DNA of 64,000 nucleotides from Parafilimonas terrae (GCF_900115755.1 NZ_FOXQ01000004.1:248001-312000), one strand, 5' to 3'; counted from the first letter of the stretch, positions 52,731 to 62,253 are shown. The notes: generated from the letters alone by a model not told the origin. Program-made: numbers and translations.

Positions 52731-54428
52731 TTACTCAGTTGCCGCCTCATTATCAAACCGTTTAAGCTCTGTTACGCTGCCATCTATAAATGTGAGCTTT
52801 ACAGCAATATATTTTGTTGAAGAAGGTGCTTCAATATAAATATGCTCCTGCATTTCCGGTATGCCGCCTTTCGTCCAGGGCTGAACCGGAAATGTTTGAG
52901 ATAATGATTCGTTGTTTAGAGAATAATTAATTGCTTTAATCACATCCCTGTCGCTTAACAGCGAAGTAAAATAAACAAGCAGCTTGTTGTCATACTTTTG
53001 AAAGCTTACCCAATTCATTTGTGCAAGATTTTTCTTTACACTTATCATCCTTTCTTTCTGCGTGTCAAGCATAAAACTAAATGGCCCCTGCTCCTGCCCT
53101 TTCATGTCAATATATTTTACACTTACCGGGTATTGCCCGTTTTTTAAACGGCCAACAAACATATCCGGGTCTGGGACCTCTCTTCCTGAACGCTGATAAC
53201 CGGCTAAGCCCGTGGCACGATAGCCGGTGTCGTTATTAAATTTATAATAGATCTTCGTTGCCGGTTCGCCAATGTTTGTGTATAAATGCCAGCCATCATT
53301 TGCCAGCATATAGATCATTTCAACCTGGTTTTTTAATGCTGCTGTTGTATAATCTGCCTGCTTTAATCTTGTAACAGCATCTTTAGTTTGTTGTACAGCA
53401 ATTGCTTTATCTATATAATACTTTTGATTATCACCCAGCGAATCCAGGTGAAGAAATTCGGTTAAGTAAGTTCGCTCCAGCGATTTTTCTGTTAAAGATC
53501 TTTCCCCCAGTTTATCCTGCGAATATTCATTGCCTAACTCGTAAAATGCCGGTGCAAAATCAGGATATTGTTTTACCAGTTGCAGCAGGTTTTTAATGGC
53601 AATCTCCCTGTCAGCCAGCAAAGCATTTGCAAACGTTGTTACAGCCGTTGCATTTGTTGAAAGCAACGCTTTATATTCCTGGCGCGCTGCATTTATACCT
53701 TCCTGTGATTTAAGCATGGACTGGTAACTTAAATGCGGATCAATATAAGGCAGGTTGAATTTAAGGTATTGCTTATACGATTTTTGTGCGTTTGCAAAGT
53801 CTCCGCTTAATTCAAACATTTTAGCGCTGCTGTAATAGTCCTTTGGTGTTGAAGGATGCGTAATATTTCCATTTGAATTTTTTTTCCAGATACCAAAAGC
53901 TATAACCGCCGACAACACCAGCAATAGCGGCAATGCCAGTTTACGGTTAAAAACAAAAAGCTTTTTACGCAGGTTGATAGATTTGATCAGCCTTTCAACA
54001 TCAAACTTCCATCGCGAATCTGTAATTTCTATTGCCTGCCATTTACATAAATCTTTTATATCATCGGGCAATGCACTGGCATCAGGCATGCGTGTGCCCT
54101 CAAGCAATACAGGAATTAATTTTACTTTTCTTTTAATGGCAAGGCTTATTTCTTTGCGCACAAAATCATCAGCATTTTCTAATCGCCTGTTGCCTGCACT
54201 GTCTTTACAATTAAGCCAGGTATTACCAATCAGTATAAGCAGGTAACGAGACTGGTCTAATGCCTGTGTAATTACTTCTGTGAAATCTGAACCGGTATTA
54301 ATTTTCGTTACATCAATAAATATATTATCCTCTCCAAATTCTGATGCAAGCGCATCAGCTATCCGGCCTGCGTAGCCGCTTGTATCCTCCCGCCTGTAGT
54401 TAATAAATATTTTAGAGGAGTCTTTCAT
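52731..54428 (-). CDS. TIR domain - transmembrane - TPR-like protein
   Basis: A 565-residue protein. The N-terminal TIR domain starts KIFINYRREDTSGYAGRIADAL (residues 6-27); LLILIGNTWL and DDFVRKEISLAI (likely holding the catalytic Glu near 93) are the other strands. Bacterial TIR domains commonly cleave NAD+ in defence. A single transmembrane helix (KLALPLLLVLSAVIAFGIW, about 167-185) follows, then a helical TPR-like region (YYSSAKMFELSGDFANAQKSYKQYL from about 200) and a beta-rich C-terminus. If the TIR is cytoplasmic, the rest faces the periplasm. Effector or sensor role is unknown. Confidence 0.88.
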   Translation of the reverse strand: MKDSSKIFINYRREDTSGYAGRIADALASEFGEDNIFIDVTKINTGSDFTEVITQALDQSRYLLILIGNTWLNCKDSAGNRRLENADDFVRKEISLAIKRKVKLIPVLLEGTRMPDASALPDDIKDLCKWQAIEITDSRWKFDVERLIKSINLRKKLFVFNRKLALPLLLVLSAVIAFGIWKKNSNGNITHPSTPKDYYSSAKMFELSGDFANAQKSYKQYLKFNLPYIDPHLSYQSMLKSQEGINAARQEYKALLSTNATAVTTFANALLADREIAIKNLLQLVKQYPDFAPAFYELGNEYSQDKLGERSLTEKSLERTYLTEFLHLDSLGDNQKYYIDKAIAVQQTKDAVTRLKQADYTTAALKNQVEMIYMLANDGWHLYTNIGEPATKIYYKFNNDTGYRATGLAGYQRSGREVPDPDMFVGRLKNGQYPVSVKYIDMKGQEQGPFSFMLDTQKERMISVKKNLAQMNWVSFQKYDNKLLVYFTSLLSDRDVIKAINYSLNNESLSQTFPVQPWTKGGIPEMQEHIYIEAPSSTKYIAVKLTFIDGSVTELKRFDNEAATE

Positions 54429-54723
54429 ACTATTTAAACGAAAGCAATTTTATACGGTTATATTTTCCATAAAGCACAACAGCAATACGTGTGAAGCATA
54501 GGTTATACTTCAAAGGTAATTACACCGTAATAAACATAACTATAAACAATTAATTGTTTTTACTGCAGCGCATAATATCTACATCTGTAAGCTGCTGATC
54601 ATTTGAATTATTGGGTTTTATGTTTGTCAGCTTACAGCCCAAAATGAAACCACGATTTTAACCTGATTATACTGATTGACTGATTAAAAATTATAATCAG
54701 CGCAATCAGACAAATCCTATAAA

Positions 54724-56172
54724 TCATGGTTCTGAATTCTTCCTGGTACGGTTAGTTTCGGCGCCGCACATCTTTACAATCTTTGGCGTGAACTTGCCCA
54801 CCACATCCACCAACGCTTTCTGATGTTGCATCACCACTTCAATATCCTTGTACGCAAATGGCGCTTCATCCAAACCGCCGCCGAGCAATTTTACATTGTG
54901 CCTGGCAAGCTCTTCTTTCAATGCATTATGCGTAATGTTTGCCATGGCTTGTGTGCGGCTCATCTTTCTGCCGGCGCCATGCGATGCGGAGTTGATGCTA
55001 GCTTCTTCGCCTTTGCCTTTTACAATAAAGCCGGGCGCTGTCATGCTGCCGGGAATAATACCCAACACATTTTTACCGGCAGGCGTGGCACCTTTACGAT
55101 GCACAATCACTTCTTTGTTATCATACATTTCTTTCCATGCAAAGTTGTGGTGATTCTCCACCATCTTCATGGGCTTGCGACCTAACTGCTTCGCAATTTT
55201 TGCATGTATCACATGGTGACAAGCACTTGCATAATCACCCGCAAGGTTCATGGCCAGCCAATATTCCGTGCCTTCAGCTTCATCTAATGAAAGCCATGCA
55301 AGGTTTGCAGCTTCCTGCGGCAATCTTCTTTTCTGTTTTGCAATTTTTGTATAATGCTGCGCAATGTTTGCGCCCAATGCACGTGAACCACTGTGCGTTA
55401 AGAAACCGACATACATGCCTGCAGAAACATTCAGCGTGGCATCTGTTGCAGGCACCTCAATAATACCAAACTCTGCAAAGTGGTTACCGCTTCCTGATGA
55501 ACCCAATTGTTTCCATGCACGGCCATGCAAATTTTTTAGCAACGGCATTTCATAAAACAATTTATTGTCCATCACTTCATGTTCTTCTGCACGTTGAAAC
55601 TGTGCACCGCTGCCAAACAAAGTAGCTTCACCGAGTTCACGTGTAAAGAATGCTTCACGTTGCGTAAGGTCTTTTACATCAATATCAAAAATGCTTAAAC
55701 ACATGCGGCAGCCGATGTCAACACCAACGCCATACGGTATCACCGCATTCTCTGTTGCCAGCACACCACCGATGGGCAAACCATAACCATGATGCGCATC
55801 GGGCATTAATGCACCGGCAACTGCCACCGGCAATTTTGATGCGGCATACATTTGATGCATGGCACCTTCTTCAATTTCATCTCTTCCGAAAATATTGAAG
55901 TGAATGCCTTCTTTGTTTAAAGAGACCTCACCCCCAACCCCCTCTCCAAAGGGAGAGGGGGCTTTAGGCAGCAGCTTCTCTGCAATTGGTTGCAGTGTTT
56001 CATGCGTTGCATATTCTTTCGGAGATTGTAATACCGCTTTTAAAATATCAAACGCTTCTTCTTTTGTGTGATGTTTAAAATGTTTTTCCATCACGTTCAT
56101 CGCTACCGGAATTACAGGGCTTTCGGGATAACCGAGAGCACGTAATTCTTTGGCGGATATTTTTAATTTCAT
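54724..56172 (-). CDS. rtcB: RtcB-family RNA ligase
   Basis: GTP- and metal-dependent ligase that joins 2',3'-cyclic phosphate RNA ends with 5'-OH, 482 residues from ATG at 56170-56172 (MKLKISAKELRALGYPE). The frame also allows a start at 56193, which adds seven residues. Metal-binding motifs DAHHGYGLPIGGV, GVDIGCRMC, GSGNHFAEFG and THSGSRALG and the nucleotidylated His in SHGAGRKMSRTQA are all present. Residues around 85 carry an extra APSPFGEGVGGEV segment encoded by an intergenic-type palindromic repeat (55924-55962) inserted in frame; the rest is intact, so the enzyme may still work. Upstream is a GCCACGAAGGCACGGAGACA-type repeat that is frequent in the phylum. Confidence 0.92.
   Translation of the reverse strand: MKLKISAKELRALGYPESPVIPVAMNVMEKHFKHHTKEEAFDILKAVLQSPKEYATHETLQPIAEKLLPKAPSPFGEGVGGEVSLNKEGIHFNIFGRDEIEEGAMHQMYAASKLPVAVAGALMPDAHHGYGLPIGGVLATENAVIPYGVGVDIGCRMCLSIFDIDVKDLTQREAFFTRELGEATLFGSGAQFQRAEEHEVMDNKLFYEMPLLKNLHGRAWKQLGSSGSGNHFAEFGIIEVPATDATLNVSAGMYVGFLTHSGSRALGANIAQHYTKIAKQKRRLPQEAANLAWLSLDEAEGTEYWLAMNLAGDYASACHHVIHAKIAKQLGRKPMKMVENHHNFAWKEMYDNKEVIVHRKGATPAGKNVLGIIPGSMTAPGFIVKGKGEEASINSASHGAGRKMSRTQAMANITHNALKEELARHNVKLLGGGLDEAPFAYKDIEVVMQHQKALVDVVGKFTPKIVKMCGAETNRTRKNSEP
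55924..55962 (-). repeat. Palindromic C/G-rich repeat inside the rtcB coding region
   Basis: GACCTCACCCCCAACCCCC-TCTCC-AAA-GGGAGAGGGGGC forms a hairpin and codes in frame for APSPFGEGVGGEV of RtcB. The same element, in the opposite orientation, lies at 62218-62253 before the MFS gene. Confidence 0.75.
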
Positions 56173-56387
56173 GTTGTTTGTTTTTGCTGCCACGAAGGCA
56201 CGGAGACACGAAGTCTTTGTGATGTTTTGAGCCTTTGTGACTTTGTGGTTTGCTTTTATCTATTGTAGTGATGCATTATGATTATATCACTCGCTGTACT
56301 ACAGAACTTGAGTGACAATATCCGTACTAAAGTTTATCATGTATTTTGTAAATTGCATATACTATAAAGTTTAATTATTTTTTGATT

Positions 56388-56624
56388 ATGATAAACTCTG
56401 AAATACGCGACCAAATTCATAAACTGATTGATAAAGCCAGCGACACTCAACTTGATGCTGTACTACAGATTCTTGAATCTTCATCTATTAATAATAAATA
56501 TTCAAAAGAAGACCTTGATTCGTTTTATGAGCGCATACAAATGTTTGAAGACAGCAGCAGCAATGGATATTCAGTTGAAGAATCTCATGCAATGATTCGC
56601 AACAAACACAAACATGGCGCATAA
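56388..56624 (+). CDS. Antitoxin of TA pair 4
   Basis: A 78-residue protein beginning MINSEIRDQIHKLIDKASDTQLDAV at ATG 56388 (TTG at 56382 is in frame but less likely). The rest is acidic with a C-terminal helix SVEESHAMIRNKHKH. It overlaps the toxin gene by 11 bases and therefore should be its antitoxin; no separate DNA-binding domain is visible. Confidence 0.78.
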   Translation: MINSEIRDQIHKLIDKASDTQLDAVLQILESSSINNKYSKEDLDSFYERIQMFEDSSSNGYSVEESHAMIRNKHKHGA

Positions 56625-56916
56625 ACTTATAATCACTCCATTTGCGCACAACGATGAAGACGAAGCGTACGCATGGTATGAAAAACAATGCATCGGTCTC
56701 GGTGAAGAATTATTAAAAGAACTTGAAACTGCCTATCAAAAAATCGCTAACAATCCTGAACATTACAGCTTTATTGATGAAAGAAAAGAACTCAGAGATT
56801 TTTTAATTCATCGTTTTCCTTATCTCATTGTTTATCGAATTAAAGTTGATGTTATTGAAATCATTGCTGTTCATCATGCTAAAAAACATCCGTTGAAAAA
56901 GTATGGTGGTAAATAA
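56614..56916 (+). CDS. RelE/ParE family toxin (TA pair 4)
   Basis: A 100-residue RelE/ParE-fold toxin: MAHKLIITPFAHNDEDEAYAWYEKQ and GLGEELLKELETAYQKIANNPEHYSFID, then LRDFLIHRFPYLIVYRIKVDVIEIIAVHHAKKHPLK. Its pattern resembles the toxin of pair 2 (the FPYxIxY strand and the H-A-K end), suggesting the two pairs share an origin. Translation overlaps the antitoxin by 11 bases. Confidence 0.88.
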   Translation: MAHKLIITPFAHNDEDEAYAWYEKQCIGLGEELLKELETAYQKIANNPEHYSFIDERKELRDFLIHRFPYLIVYRIKVDVIEIIAVHHAKKHPLKKYGGK

Positions 56917-56929
56917 TTTGCAAAGTTGA

Positions 56930-57162
56930 ATATTGGCGCCATACATCAAAACAAAACCTATTCATACTTCGCAAAAAATTATTGAAGAGCGCAAAGGCGG
57001 AATTGTTTTTGCATTGATGTTATACCCAACTTTGAACTGGAACGTGAGCTGATCGGTTTTGGCGAAGGTCTAAAAATTATATCACCAAATAGTTTCATGC
57101 GCCGCATCAGGAGAAAGGTTCGCCTGATGCATGAAGCGTATTTTGGAATACTTGAAGAATAA
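56930..57162 (+). pseudogene. WYL-domain regulator, C-terminal fragment with a frameshift
   Basis: One frame gives APYIKTKPIHTSQKIIEERK and GGIVFA, and the next frame continues IDVIPNFELERELIGFGEGL, then KIISPNSFMRRIRRK and a stop at 57160-57162. Together this is the end of a WYL-domain protein (RELxxxGxxxxVLSP-type segment), of which DNA-binding and N-terminal parts are missing. The shift fits loss of one A near 57010. It lies directly behind TA pair 4. Confidence 0.75.
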
Positions 57163-57361
57163 TAAACCATTCAATACACAACGTTCTTTTTCCTGCTTTT
57201 CAATTGACAGCTTTTTAATGCAGCGATATGTAATTAAGTAAAGCATAGCGTCATTAATAAAGAAATCTGCAAAATGTAACCCGGCAGGTAAAAGTTTTCG
57301 CATTTTTGAGAAAGACATAATGCTAAACCTTCTGCACAGCAGTTGTGTTTCTTTTCACACC

Positions 57362-57369
57362 TAACTTTG
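57362..57369 (+). promoter_or_regulatory. Bacteroidota-type promoter of the gene at 57391
   Basis: TAACTTTG matches TAnnTTTG, with TTG at 57343-57345 as a possible -33 box (16 bases apart). It lies 21 bases before the ATG at 57391, supporting that start rather than the later ATG at 57558. Confidence 0.5.
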
Positions 57370-57390
57370 CCGCTGAATATAAAAACATTC

Positions 57391-58841
57391 ATGGCAACAA
57401 CTCCTCCGCAAAGCAGTAACATAGGCACCAAGCAAAAAGCACTCGAAATAAATCTTGACCCGAAGATATATGGCACTTTTGCCGAAATAGGCGCCGGGCA
57501 GGATGTGGCAGCCAATTTCTTTAAAGCAGCGCATCATCGGGTACCATTGCCAAAACCATGTCGGCTTACGACATGATTTTTTCAGACGAAATCTACGGCG
57601 CCGATGCAAAAAAACGTTACGTAAGCGAGAGCAGGCTTATAAAGATGCTCGACAAAGAATATGAGCTGCTGATTGAGCGTCTTGAAAAACAACGTGGCCC
57701 TTCTTCCACTTTCTTTGCTTATGCCAATACGATTGCAGCGCTTAACTATCATAAAACAAATGTGGGCCATGGATGGATGGGCGTACGTTTTCAACTGGAA
57801 CCCGGCGGCGCTTATAATGATGTGGTGCTGCATGTAAAACTTTTAGATAATGATAATAACCTGCAGCAGCAGGCCGTGGGTATATTGGGCGTGAACCTTA
57901 TTTATGCCTGCTTCCGGTATTATCAAAACCCAACCTTGTTTTTGCTTTCATTAAGGGATGACCTCTCGAAAGACCGTATTCAGATTGATATGATCCGTTT
58001 TGAAGGCCCCGGCTTTATAAAGGTTGATAACCGGCTGATGAGCCTTCACCTCGTTAAGCTTGAGTTTTCCGATGCGGCTGTTTTTGGTCCCGATGGCAAA
58101 AACCTGCAGCCAAGCGAAGTGCTGTATAAAAAACATATAATGGTGGTACGTGGCCGTTTCAGGCCGGTTATTAATGTGCACATCGATATGCTTAAGACCG
58201 GCATAAAACAGCTTCTTGAAGAACCGGATGTTGACTCAAACAATGTGGTGGTAGTTACAGAACTCACCTTGCAGGCTTTACAAGAACGCAATTCAAATGA
58301 ACTGGATGCCGATATTGATGAAAAGGATTTTCTTGACCGCGTTGATATTTTATGTTCACTTGGCCAAACGGTAATGATTTCCAATTTTCACGAATATTAT
58401 AAGCTGGTATCATATCTCTCTACCATTACCAAATTGAAGATGGGCGTAGTGCTGGGCTATCCCAACCTCGAATATATTTTTTCCGAAGAACATTACACTG
58501 CCCTGCCGGGCGGAATCCTGGAATCGTTTGCAAGGTTATTCAGCCGTAATGTAAAGCTGTTTATTTATCCCACTATGCGCAACGGTGTTATTCAAACATG
58601 CCAGCAGTTTCAGCTTCCGCCACATTTAATAGATCTTTATCATTATCTCCTTGCCAACAATAAGATCGAAGACATTCCTGACTACAACAAAGACAACCTG
58701 AATGTTCAGCCGGATAAGGTGCTTGAGCTGATAAAAGCCGGCGCTTCCGGCTGGGAAGAATTTGTACCGGATGAAGTGGCTGCAATAATAAAAAGCCGCT
58801 GCCTGTTTGGCTATCCGTGTGAAGTGAAGACAGAAGCTTAA
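57391..58841 (+). CDS. Conserved Bacteroidota protein of unknown function, frameshifted near the N-terminus
   Basis: The first 46 codons (MATTPPQSSNIGTKQK, ... FAEIGAGQDVAANFFKA) are in one frame, and the continuation ASSGTIAKTMSAYDMIFSD is in another. Adding one G near 57528 (GCA-GC to GCA-GGC) joins them into about 484 residues. The remaining long frame alone starts at ATG 57558 and codes for 427 residues. I recall this as a Bacteroidota protein sometimes labelled nicotinate-nucleotide adenylyltransferase, but I see no motif that supports that. It may be a pseudogene, or carry a sequencing error; the 427-residue frame itself is undamaged. Confidence 0.7.
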
Positions 58842-58949
58842 ATGTTTACAGGTGCACAAGTTCACGGGCCCACTTGTTATAAAACATTTTTGTAAGTCAA
58901 ATTAACTTGTAAACATGTAAACACATAAACTCACACAAATTTGGTTTAG

Positions 58950-59400
58950 GTGGCTGGCGGCACCAGCCTTGCTTTAGTATTAGGCCACAGAGTTTCAATA
59001 GATCTTGATTTCTTTACAAATACAGCTTTCGATATTTCACAGGTTTTTCAGGTTATTACCAAATCATTTCCATCAGCATCATTACTGTTCGAACAAAATC
59101 AAATGATGATGTTTAGCATCAATGCGATAAAAGTTGATTTTGTTTTATATCCTTTTACCTGGCTAAAACCTTTTTCAACAGTTGAAAATATAAAATTGAT
59201 AAGTATTGAGGATATTATACCCATGAAGTTACAGGCTGTACGGTTATATACAAAAAGCCTGTTGTAGCAGCTAATGTTTGCAAACGTGCAAGACATTTAT
59301 TTTCTGCTAAATAATCTCAATTATTATTCTTCAATATTAAGTTTTCTCCCCAATTTATGCAATCGGTTGATTTTTTTGGGCGAATTGCCCTTTTCTATTT
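58950..59400 (+). pseudogene. AbiEii/AbiGii-type nucleotidyltransferase toxin, remnant
   Basis: The frame from GTG 58950 gives AGGTSLALVLGHRVSIDLDFF, the nucleotidyltransferase motif of the AbiEii family (GG-S and D-D), then ISIEDIIPMKLQAV, after which the reading breaks. A family-like part (VQDIYFLLNNLNYYSSIL) reappears in another frame near 59285. The usual N-terminal residues before the motif are lacking. The AbiEi antitoxin is not visible. It is a decayed abortive-infection gene. Confidence 0.65.
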
Positions 59401-59452
59401 AAAAATTCCTTTACTTTAAAGCCTATAAATATTTACTAACTAAAGCCATACG

Positions 59453-60373
59453 ATGAAAAAAACGATTTGCCTTGCATTGCTTGCTGCTTTCATTTCTTAC
59501 ACGCATGCCCAACAAATTACACCAACGCCGGAACAGGTAAAAATGCTTACTTCAAAATGGACAGGTGAACGCTTTGCAGACGGCCGCCCCAAAACATCAG
59601 ACCGCCTGCTGGAACGCCTAAAAAATGTGTCGCTCGAAGAAGCCTGGGGATACCTGCGCAACAAAGGCTACCAAAACCAGTTTGAAGGCGACTGGATGGT
59701 TATTCGCCCCGACAGTGTTATGACAGGCCGTGTTGTTACAGCCCAGTACATGCCGCTTCGCCCGGATTTTGACAGTTCCGTTAAAGCAAACGGCAAAGCC
59801 GAAGGCCGTATAGGAGCGCCCAATTCATGGCCGATTGATGTATTGCAAAACGGCGATGTTTATGTGGCCGACAGCTACGGAAAAATTGTTGACGGCACCT
59901 TAATTGGCGATAACCTTGGCAATGCCATTTATGCAAAATCGCACCGCGGTGTAATATTCTACGGCTCTGTACGCGATGTGGAAGGCCTCGAAGAAATACA
60001 GGGATTTAATGGCTGGATAAAAGGCTATGACCCTTCTTACATTCAGCAGATGATGCTGGCCGGCATTAATGTGCCCATCCGCATTGGCCGCGCCACCGTA
60101 ATGCCCGGCGATGTAGTGCTGGCAAAGAAAGGCGGCATTGTATTTATACCGGCACAATACCTTGCAGACCTCGTATTGAACTCCGAATTTGTAATGCTGC
60201 GGGACGATTTCGGCCATCAGCGTTTGCGTGAAGGCAAATACACGCCGGGCCAAATAGACCAGCAATGGACAGATGATATTAAAAAAGATTTCCTGCAATG
60301 GCTGGGTACACAAAAAGACCTTCCAATGACGAAGAAAGAATTGGATGATTATATGAAGGAACGGAACTGGTGA
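59453..60373 (+). CDS. RraA-like protein, exported
   Basis: A 306-residue protein of the RraA/demethylmenaquinone-methyltransferase-like fold, many members of which are oxaloacetate decarboxylases or hydroxy-oxoacid aldolases. Residues 1-19 are a signal peptide (LALLAAFISYTHAQ). LENV-like LKNVSLEEAWGYLRNKGY, DVLQNGDVYVADSYGKIVDGTLIGDNLGN and GVIFYGSVRDVEGLEEI contain the usual metal and substrate residues (G-D-N-L-G). The next genes are an enolase-superfamily enzyme and an MFS transporter, which together suggest a sugar-acid route that begins in the periplasm. Confidence 0.88.
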   Translation: MKKTICLALLAAFISYTHAQQITPTPEQVKMLTSKWTGERFADGRPKTSDRLLERLKNVSLEEAWGYLRNKGYQNQFEGDWMVIRPDSVMTGRVVTAQYMPLRPDFDSSVKANGKAEGRIGAPNSWPIDVLQNGDVYVADSYGKIVDGTLIGDNLGNAIYAKSHRGVIFYGSVRDVEGLEEIQGFNGWIKGYDPSYIQQMMLAGINVPIRIGRATVMPGDVVLAKKGGIVFIPAQYLADLVLNSEFVMLRDDFGHQRLREGKYTPGQIDQQWTDDIKKDFLQWLGTQKDLPMTKKELDDYMKERNW

Positions 60374-60638
60374 GTAAACACTTACCGCTCAATCATTCAC
60401 TATTTAATGTCTTTGCTAAGAAAAATACTCAATATTTCCCGCCTGACCGAATCAATCGGGCAGGAACAAAACAATACTCAATGTTCAATTGTAAACGCCA
60501 GCAAAATGATTATTGAATATTGAGCATTGATTATTGATTATTCAAGAATTAAATCTTAAGTAACCGGCATTAATTCATCACCATTCACAACAACACTACT
60601 CACAAATATTTGCTTACCATAAAACCACAATTACCAAT

Positions 60639-62135
60639 ATGACTCCTGCACAAAAAATTTTAACGAAGCTTGGTTTAAAAGAACCTGAAAGCAATGAAGC
60701 AGCTATTCAGAAAGAACTGCAGCAACATGAAAATTCACGCCGCTCTTTTTTTAAAAAGACAGCCATGAGCGGTATTGCCCTCGGCGGCGCTTTTATGCTC
60801 TCTCCGGTAGAAGACCTGGTAGCGCAAAGCACCCAGAAAGTAAACCGGAATTCAGCGCCATCTGACCTGAAAATAACCGATATGCGTTATTGCGTTACTA
60901 CGGTTTTGGGCAGAACAGCTATCATCCGCATAGATACCAACCAGGGTATTTATGGTTTAGGCGAAGTGCGCGATGGCGCCGATGAACGCTATGCCCTCAT
61001 GCTCAAAAGCCGCATACTCGGCATGAACCCGTGTAATGTGGAACAGATATTCAAATTCATTAAACAATTTGGCGGACAAAGCCGGCAGGCAGGCGGCGTT
61101 TGCGCAGTTGAAATGGCATTGTGGGATATAGTTGGTAAAGCCTATAACGTGCCCGCATGGCAATTGCTGGGCGGAAGGTATCGCGATAAAATCCGTTTGT
61201 ACGCCGATACGCCGGAAGCAGGCTCGCCGGAAGAACAGAAAAAATTAATTGATTACAGGCTGCATGAACAAGGCTATACCTGGCTGAAGATGGATTTAAG
61301 CATTAACGAACTGAAAGGCGTTGAAGGCGCGGTGGTAAATAATAAATTCTGGGAGAACAGCCGGGGCGATTTACAACAGTGGGGCGATATGAGCAACCCG
61401 ATGTCGTATGCCAATACAGCGCATCCTTTCACGCAAATACAAATAACAGATAAAGGCCTGGATGAACTGGCCAAACTGGTTGAAAATGTTCGTGCCATGG
61501 TGGGTTATGAAATTCCGTTATCAACAGACCATTATGGGCACTTTGATGTAAACAACGGCATACGTTTAGGCAAACGCATGGAAAAATACAGGCTGGCCTG
61601 GCTGGAAGATGTGATTTCCTGGGAATATACTGATCAGTGGAAATCTTTATCCGATGCACTGGAAATACCCTGCGCAACCGGTGAAGACATTTACCTGCTG
61701 AAAAGTTTTAAACCGCTGATAGATATTCATGCAGTTGATATCGTGCATCCTGACCTCGCTTCATCAGGTGGCCTGCTGGAAACAAAACGCATTGGTGATT
61801 ATGCTGAAGAACATGGCGTTGCTATGGCGATGCACCAGGCCGGAACGCCTATCTCTTTTATGGCAAATGTGCATTGCGCCGCCGCCACGCAAAACTTTTT
61901 AGCGCTTGAACATCATTCCATTGATTTGCCCTGGTGGGAAAGCCTGGTTAAAACCACCGATGGAAGGCCGCTTATTACAAAAGGCTTTGCCAACCTGCCG
62001 CTTACAGCACCGGGCCTGGGTATTGAACTGAATGAAGAAGTAGTGAAACAGCATCTGCATCCAAAGGATAAAAGTTATTTTGAACCTACTCCGCAGTGGG
62101 ATGATAAACGTTCGCACGACAGGATATTCAGTTAG
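60639..62135 (+). CDS. Enolase-superfamily dehydratase (mandelate racemase/muconate lactonizing type)
   Basis: A 498-residue enzyme with a Tat-type signal (SRRSFFKKTAMSGIALGGAFML near residues 32-53). The capping domain and barrel are typical: GGVCAVEMALWDIVGKAYNVP, TWLKMDLSI (first catalytic Lys), STDHYGHFD and LEDVISWEY and ATGEDIYLL as the three acidic metal ligands, HPDLASSGGLLETKRIGDYAEEHG, and MHQAGTPI (the general acid-base His). Members act on sugar acids such as gluconate or fuconate. The export signal is notable for the family. It lies between the RraA-like and MFS genes. Confidence 0.9.
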   Translation: MTPAQKILTKLGLKEPESNEAAIQKELQQHENSRRSFFKKTAMSGIALGGAFMLSPVEDLVAQSTQKVNRNSAPSDLKITDMRYCVTTVLGRTAIIRIDTNQGIYGLGEVRDGADERYALMLKSRILGMNPCNVEQIFKFIKQFGGQSRQAGGVCAVEMALWDIVGKAYNVPAWQLLGGRYRDKIRLYADTPEAGSPEEQKKLIDYRLHEQGYTWLKMDLSINELKGVEGAVVNNKFWENSRGDLQQWGDMSNPMSYANTAHPFTQIQITDKGLDELAKLVENVRAMVGYEIPLSTDHYGHFDVNNGIRLGKRMEKYRLAWLEDVISWEYTDQWKSLSDALEIPCATGEDIYLLKSFKPLIDIHAVDIVHPDLASSGGLLETKRIGDYAEEHGVAMAMHQAGTPISFMANVHCAAATQNFLALEHHSIDLPWWESLVKTTDGRPLITKGFANLPLTAPGLGIELNEEVVKQHLHPKDKSYFEPTPQWDDKRSHDRIFS

Positions 62136-62217
62136 GTTCAAATTTCCCCGCCGTTAAGGGAAAAGTTTGGTAAGGCCCGGAATATTTAAACTATAATTTA
62201 ATTACAAAGCCTTCCTG

Positions 62218-62253
62218 CCCCTCTCTTTTGGAGAGGGGTTGGGGGGTGAGGTC
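62218..62253 (+). repeat. Palindromic C/G-rich repeat before the MFS gene
   Basis: CCCCTCTC-TTTT-GGAGAGGGG and the following TTGGGGGGTGAGGTC match the element inside rtcB (55924-55962) in opposite orientation. It ends six bases before the MFS start codon, so it lies in the untranslated leader. Confidence 0.75.

Noticed and set aside
52554-52820. An 88-residue plus-strand frame
   Set aside because: It overlaps the 3' end of the TIR gene on the other strand and resembles no protein.
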